Shown here: piece after piece, positions 58,401 to 64,000 of the stretch
Position numbering within the stretch: the first letter of the stretch is position 1
How the letters are laid out: each line of letters begins with the position of its first letter
NCBI RefSeq assembly: GCF_000282035.1
Contig: NZ_AKKA01000082.1
Span: forward strand, 1-64,000
Direction of reading: 5' to 3'
DNA: 64,000 nt
Source: Rhizobium sp. CF122
GTDB lineage: Bacteria; Pseudomonadota; Alphaproteobacteria; Rhizobiales; Rhizobiaceae
The notes under the pieces: model-generated
Seen by the model: the letters and a program-made list of their open reading frames with translations, nothing else
Database searches by the model: none
Told to the model about the DNA's origin: nothing
Made by a program: the position numbers and the translations under genes

Positions 58401-59188
58401 TTGAAGATCGCCGCAGCACAGACCTCGGTTTCTCCCGACATCACGGCGAATGGCAGCGCAGTCGGAAGCATCATAGCAGCCGCGGCCGCCAGCGGCGTGC
58501 GTGTCATCAACTTCTGTGAAGGCTCGCTTTCGGGATATTCGAAGTTCCAGATGCAAACTGAGGGCGGTCGCGGATCTGTGCAGCGATCTTCGCATCTTTG
58601 CGGTCGTCGGTGGCGCACATCGGCTGGCCGGAGACCACCCGCCGCACAATAGCCTTTATGTCTTCTCCGACACCGGGACACTTCTCACCCGCTACGACAA
58701 GAGGTTCTTGTCGAACAGCGAACTTGGCGGGTGGTATTCTCCTGGCACCGCACCGATCACCTTCGATGTTGACGGCTATCGATTCGGTTGCGCTATCTGC
58801 ATCGAATCTACGTTTCCTGAGGTGTTCCAGGAATATGCGAATCTCGGTGTCGATGCCGTGCTCTTCCTCGTATGGCATTGCCGAGTATTTCCGGGTTGTG
58901 CTCCGCGCCCATGCGGGGCTGAACTGCATCTGGATAGGCGGTGCGACGCCGGCGCAGAAGGCTGCCAAAGGGCCGGCCGGCGTCATCGGCCCGGATGGAA
59001 AATGGGTGACGCAGTGTCCGGCCGCTCCCGAACCAAGCTTGGCCATCGCCGTGCTCAATTGCGATGACCCTCTCTACGACATTCCGCTTCAGAGGGCCCG
59101 GCCATGGCGGCTGAGGGCGCGGCAGGGCGACATCTATCGCGAGAAGATGGTCGACGATCCCAGAAGCGAAAACAGAAGCGGCTATTGA
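58401..59188 (+). pseudogene. Frameshifted carbon-nitrogen hydrolase
   Basis: Three consecutive reading frames give one nitrilase-superfamily protein. The first (58401 to about 58555) begins LKIAAAQTSVS and holds the Glu site in CEGSLSGY. The second (to about 58868) has YDKRFLSN (Lys) and the nucleophile Cys in CAICIESTFPE. The third (to 59188) runs from YGIAEYFRVV to the TGA. At the first junction about a dozen family residues also seem missing, so a small deletion is likely. A TTG start after GAGAGGTG fits. All three catalytic residues exist but no single frame joins them, so it is a pseudogene unless the two shifts are sequencing errors. Confidence 0.8.
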
Positions 59189-59282
59189 CGCGCAATGCTG
59201 CCTTGCGTCGCAGTGCCTTCATCTTCAGGCGTCAACCGCCTATATGAGCGAGGTCGCGGGTTGCGACGTGCCGGAGTTCATG

Positions 59283-59750
59283 ATGGGTACCGAAATACAG
59301 GGCCGTGCAGCGCATGCGGCCGCCATTCGCGAGCGCGCCGAAGCCGAAATGAACGCGATGGGCATCGACGAAGCGTTCATTGATCGGCTGGTCGAGACGT
59401 TCTATGGCCGCGTGCTGCAGCATCCGACGCTTGGACCGGTGTTCGACGCCCGGCTTTCCGGCCGTTGGCCCGAGCATATGCAGAAGATGAAGAGCTTCTG
59501 GTCGTCTGTCGCGTTCCGCAGTGGCGCCTATGGCGGCAAGCCGGTTCAGGCGCATACCGGTGTTGCGAACATGTCACCCGATCTCTTCCCGCAATGGCTG
59601 GCGCTGTTTTCCGAGACGCTCAGCGATATCGCCCCGAGCCTGGATGCCAAAGCCTGGTTCATGGCGACCGCCGAACGGATCGCCAGGAGCCTGACGCTAT
59701 CGCTGTTCTACAATCCCGCGCTCGACGACCCGCAGCGCAAGCCCGCCTAG
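59283..59750 (+). CDS. Group III truncated haemoglobin
   Basis: A 155-residue globin of the group III (P) type: DRLVETFYGRVLQHPTLGPVF near the start, the FWSSVAFRSGAYGGKPVQAH segment whose final His is the proximal heme ligand, and the LSDIAPSLDAKAWFMATAERIARSL helices. Group III globins bind O2, CO and NO; a role in NO or sulfide handling is suggested. Start: GGAG lies 6 nt before this ATG; earlier in-frame ATGs have none. It follows the broken hydrolase on the same strand and converges with a GNAT gene. Confidence 0.88.
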   Translation: MGTEIQGRAAHAAAIRERAEAEMNAMGIDEAFIDRLVETFYGRVLQHPTLGPVFDARLSGRWPEHMQKMKSFWSSVAFRSGAYGGKPVQAHTGVANMSPDLFPQWLALFSETLSDIAPSLDAKAWFMATAERIARSLTLSLFYNPALDDPQRKPA

Positions 59751-59756
59751 GCGATT

Positions 59757-60278
59757 TCAAGCAACACGTTTGTAGAAAAGCGTCGTAGCGCAGAGGCCGC
59801 CTTCCGGCCACAGAGCATAATCCGGGATGACACCGACCCGCTGCCAGCCAAGCCGCGGATAGATCGCCTCGGCGTTACTGCCGGTTGCCGTGTCGAGCAC
59901 GAGGAGCGTCTTGCCGCGCCCGGCGGCTTCGCGTTCCGCGGCATCCATCAGCAGGCGCGCCAGTCCCTTGCCGCGAGCGGAGCGATGCACCAGCAGCTTC
60001 TTCAGATCGCCACGATGCGGCTGGTTCGGCATCTGCGCCGCCCCGACCTGCACCGTGCCGACTGCCCTGCCGTCGATCTCGGCCACGAGGAGCAGCGTCG
60101 CGCCTGACGCAACGGCATCGGCGACGCCCTGCCAATAAGGCTCGGCATCGGCGTTGGTGTAGGGTTGCATGAAGCCGACCGAGGCGCCGCCATTCACGCA
60201 ATCGGTCAGCACCTCGCAAAGGTCAGGAATCGCCGTTCGGGCTTCTGCCGCATCAAGCAGGCGAATTATTGCTGTCAT
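59757..60278 (-). CDS. GNAT family N-acetyltransferase
   Basis: A 173-residue acetyltransferase with VGTVQVGAAQM, KKLLVHRSARGKGLARLLMDAAE (acetyl-CoA loop ARGKGLA) and the C-terminal AIYPRLGWQRVGVIPDYALWPEG. The second of two adjacent ATGs was chosen because AGGAG is 6 nt before it. It lies 19 bp after the XRE-cupin regulator, which probably controls it. Substrate unknown; in similar layouts small-molecule detoxification is proposed. Confidence 0.88.
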   Translation of the reverse strand: MTAIIRLLDAAEARTAIPDLCEVLTDCVNGGASVGFMQPYTNADAEPYWQGVADAVASGATLLLVAEIDGRAVGTVQVGAAQMPNQPHRGDLKKLLVHRSARGKGLARLLMDAAEREAAGRGKTLLVLDTATGSNAEAIYPRLGWQRVGVIPDYALWPEGGLCATTLFYKRVA

Positions 60279-60297
60279 CATTTTCTCCTGAAATGAA

Positions 60298-60864
60298 TTA
60301 GCGCCCGTGCCGGTCGAGCACGACGCAATAGCGGGCGGGAGTGTTGCCGGGGTTGTGAAAAACATGGCCTTCGCTGACCGGCATGAACAGGCAGTCGCCA
60401 GGCAGAAGACGGTAGACCGTTTCGCCTGTCGTCATCTCCATTTCGCCATCAAACAGCCAGATATGCTGCATCATGCCGCTGCTGGCCGCATGCGGCGGGA
60501 AACTGACGCGGGCACCGGCTGGGAATTCGACGTCGACGATATCGACGTCCGAGGCGGTTCCCGGCGGCGAGACGGAGCGTCTGACATAACCCGTCTCCGG
60601 ATCCCGCCAGACCTGCTGTTCCTGCCGGCGCGACAGCGGCGAAACCTCGCCCTCCTCTGCAAAGAAGGCGGAAAGCGATAGACCGAGTGCTGCGCAGACC
60701 CGCGCCAGCAGCGACGCGGTCGGGCTCGCCTCGCCGCGCTCGATACGCGAGATCATTGCGCGGCTGACGCCCGACTCGTTGGCGAGATCATCCAGCGTCA
60801 GCTTCTTCTGCACTCGCAGCTTGCGGATGCGAACGCCGATCGCCATTTCCAATCCCTGATCCAT
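60298..60864 (-). CDS. XRE-cupin transcriptional regulator
   Basis: A 188-residue protein with an N-terminal XRE helix-turn-helix (about 12-66, IRKLRVQKKLTLDDLANESGVSRAMISRIERGEASPTASLLARV) and a C-terminal cupin (about 110-186, FDGEMEMTTGETVYRLLPGDCLFMPVSEGHVFHNPG). This group (SutR/PuuR-like) senses small molecules. The ATG at MDQGLEMA was chosen; a later in-frame ATG is possible, and the long extension upstream is not supported. It precedes the GNAT gene and is divergent from lepA; an inverted repeat lies about 20 bp upstream. Confidence 0.87.
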   Translation of the reverse strand: MDQGLEMAIGVRIRKLRVQKKLTLDDLANESGVSRAMISRIERGEASPTASLLARVCAALGLSLSAFFAEEGEVSPLSRRQEQQVWRDPETGYVRRSVSPPGTASDVDIVDVEFPAGARVSFPPHAASSGMMQHIWLFDGEMEMTTGETVYRLLPGDCLFMPVSEGHVFHNPGNTPARYCVVLDRHGR

Positions 60865-60883
60865 CACCGAATCCACTTTCTCC

Positions 60884-60904
60884 ACTATAATAGAAATGCA
60901 TAGT
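60884..60904. promoter_or_regulatory. Inverted repeat upstream of the XRE-cupin gene
   Basis: ACTAT (60884-60888) and ATAGT (60900-60904) form a 21-bp inverted repeat with an 11-bp centre containing AATAGAAATGC. On the minus strand TATTAT overlaps it as a -10-like element, which suggests autorepression of the regulator. Weak evidence. Confidence 0.3.
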
Positions 60905-61005
60905 CTGATGATGGAATCAAGCGCTGCGTTTCCGTCCGAGAAACAGTCATTTATCGTAAACGAACTCCTGCTTTTCCGCTTTGCGGCAAGGGGCGGCGCT
61001 GCTAT

Positions 61006-62838
<1,833 letters not shown>

Positions 62839-62900
62839 GGAACCATTTTCAGCCCGGCCGGCGCGACGCATGGCCGGGCTGCTACATATCCCGCCTTGCC

Positions 62901-63356
62901 TCAGTTGCAGGCCATGTACTCCTTCACCAGTCCTTCATAGGCGTCCATCTCGGGCAGCGCCTCATAGCTGCGGACGGCGCCGGTTTCGGCGAAGGGCAAC
63001 TTTTCGCGCGTCCAGGTTTCGATAAACGGTTCGAACCAGCGCGGATCGTCCAGCATCGTCGGACGAAGGTTGACGAACCAATCCATTCCCTCCGACCGTG
63101 TGAACATCCACGTCATGCAGTGGCCACAGAAATAGTGATGCGCCTCGGCACCGTGCAGACCGCCGATCACGGGCTCCCCTTCCGTGATCGCAAAACCTTC
63201 CGCCGGAATCGCGGCGCTCAGCGAATAGGCGCTCGACGACATCTTCTGGCAGCCCGTGCAATGGCAGGCCATGGTCAGCAGCGGCTTGGCGCTGATCTTC
63301 AGTCGCACGCGGCCGCATCGGCAGCCGCCCTCCCAAGGCAGAATGACTTCGCTCAT
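62901..63356 (-). CDS. GFA family (glutathione-dependent formaldehyde-activating enzyme-like) protein
   Basis: A 151-residue protein with the zinc-binding cysteines of the GFA fold: GGCRCGRVR (about 11-19), CHCTGCQ (about 32-38) and YFCGHCMTWMF (about 76-86). Gfa of Paracoccus was proposed to speed glutathione adduct formation with formaldehyde; many homologues are uncharacterised. The ATG 5 nt after AAGGAGG was chosen; a GTG one codon upstream is in the same frame. It stands alone between lepA (convergent) and the epimerase. Confidence 0.87.
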   Translation of the reverse strand: MSEVILPWEGGCRCGRVRLKISAKPLLTMACHCTGCQKMSSSAYSLSAAIPAEGFAITEGEPVIGGLHGAEAHHYFCGHCMTWMFTRSEGMDWFVNLRPTMLDDPRWFEPFIETWTREKLPFAETGAVRSYEALPEMDAYEGLVKEYMACN

Positions 63357-63453
63357 CACGTCCTCCTTTCGTCATGCTCAATCTAGCGGCAGGCAGTCCG
63401 GCGTCAAACCTAACAGCCGCGAACGGCAAACGTACCGACAGCCGCAGCGCTTC

Positions 63454-63984
63454 CTAGAGCATCGGGAAGTTGCGATCCCGCTCGGACATCTGCGCGACGG
63501 GCAACGGCCAGGCTATCGCGATCCTGGGGTCGAGCGCGTTGACCCCGCCTTCGGCCCCCGGCGCGTAAGGCTTGTCGTGCAGATAGATCAGCTCGCAGTT
63601 TTCGGTCAGCGTCTGGAAGCCATGGGCAAAACCAGGCGGGATCATCATCGAACGAGCGTTCTCGCCGGAGAGAACCTCACCATGCCATTGGCGATAGGTC
63701 GGCGAACCCGGCCTCAGATCGACAGCCACATCGAACACGGCTCCGGCGAGGCAGGAGACGAATTTCGCCTCGTCGTGCGGGGCCTGCTGGAAATGCATCC
63801 CGCGAATGGCCCCCTTTGCCTGTGTCATCGTGTGATTGATCTGCGCGATGCAGCCGACGCCGAAATCGGAAAGCTCCTCAGTGCAGAAGAAACGCGAGAA
63901 GAAGCCGCGCTCATCGCCGAGGCGCTGACGCTCGATGACGACGAGGTTGCTGAGGGCAGTGGGGATGCGGGTGAAACGGGACAT
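63454..63984 (-). CDS. rfbC: dTDP-4-dehydrorhamnose 3,5-epimerase
   Basis: A 176-residue cupin-fold epimerase. RGMHFQ (His64 as general base), FDVAVDLRPGSPTY and PPGFAHGFQTL with the following CELIYLHDKPYAPGAEG are the RmlC signature. It epimerises C3 and C5 of dTDP-4-keto-6-deoxyglucose in dTDP-L-rhamnose synthesis for surface polysaccharide. The length matches the family and the ATG lies 16 bp from the window end, so its upstream partners (rfbA, rfbB, rfbD) would be just outside, if present. Confidence 0.93.
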   Translation of the reverse strand: MSRFTRIPTALSNLVVIERQRLGDERGFFSRFFCTEELSDFGVGCIAQINHTMTQAKGAIRGMHFQQAPHDEAKFVSCLAGAVFDVAVDLRPGSPTYRQWHGEVLSGENARSMMIPPGFAHGFQTLTENCELIYLHDKPYAPGAEGGVNALDPRIAIAWPLPVAQMSERDRNFPML

Positions 63985-64000
63985 CTGTTCGCGACCGAGA

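Noticed and set aside
62851..62880. Terminator after lepA
   Set aside because: A 9-bp stem is present, but the tail is GCTACAT with no U-run; kept only as a remark under lepA.

Overview
The window is a stretch of ordinary chromosome from an alphaproteobacterium of the Rhizobiaceae, most likely Rhizobium or a close relative. The evidence is the high G+C, the irr-fabA-fabB-fabI cluster, a TIGR02300 gene, the YlxR-L7Ae fusion beside nusA, a CycM-type cytochrome, DUF992, and two kinds of palindromic intergenic repeat typical of rhizobia. I see no phage, transposase, integrase, plasmid or CRISPR locus. The species cannot be fixed from the sequence alone.

Layout. 1-8.2 kb is catabolic: the end of a dimethylglycine/sarcosine dehydrogenase-like gene, a uxaC-uxuB hexuronate operon, slyX, a PACE-family efflux gene behind what I read as a guanidine-II (mini-ykkC) riboswitch, and gabT-gabD with a divergent MerR-XRE-cupin fusion regulator. 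8.2-14.7 kb holds an RNase D-like exonuclease, a large uncharacterised acidic protein, rpsA-cmk with a PaiB-like gene upstream, the TIGR02300 gene and tRNA-Ala(GGC). 15-21.5 kb has small membrane and secreted proteins, then irr divergent from fabA-fabB-fabI. 21.5-34.4 kb is the translation and RNA block, almost all on the minus strand: rimP-nusA-ylxR-infB-rbfA-truB, an inserted alpha/beta hydrolase, rpsO-pnp and an rsmC-like methyltransferase. A promoter, and downstream of it an intrinsic-terminator hairpin, precede rimP.

34.4-46.8 kb contains an MFS exporter, a lytic transglycosylase, recR, an Lrp/LysE amino-acid export pair, ybaB-dnaX, the 4.5S SRP RNA, a HIT protein with nudC, and a WYL regulator with a VOC protein. 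46.8-58.3 kb contains kdsB-pheA, cycM, an AEC transporter, a cold-shock gene, two small overlapping unknown genes, an adenosine kinase-type PfkB enzyme, a hydroxypyruvate/glyoxylate reductase-like gene, and an overlapping recF-moeB-GNAT operon. 58.3-64 kb holds a frameshifted carbon-nitrogen hydrolase, a group III truncated haemoglobin, an XRE-cupin regulator with a GNAT enzyme, lepA, a GFA protein and an rmlC-type epimerase that ends near the window edge.

The signal most worth following is at 3704-4250: a 17-bp-spaced promoter, two short hairpins with ACGA loops, a sequesterable ribosome binding site, and then a PACE transporter that carries the family's Glu15. This suggests a guanidine-responsive efflux gene of the PACE class. 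The other candidates are modest: the rimP leader terminator, displaced members of conserved operons, a 27-codon ORF between irr and fabA, a possible small RNA near 50.3 kb, and a candidate WYL-regulator operator.
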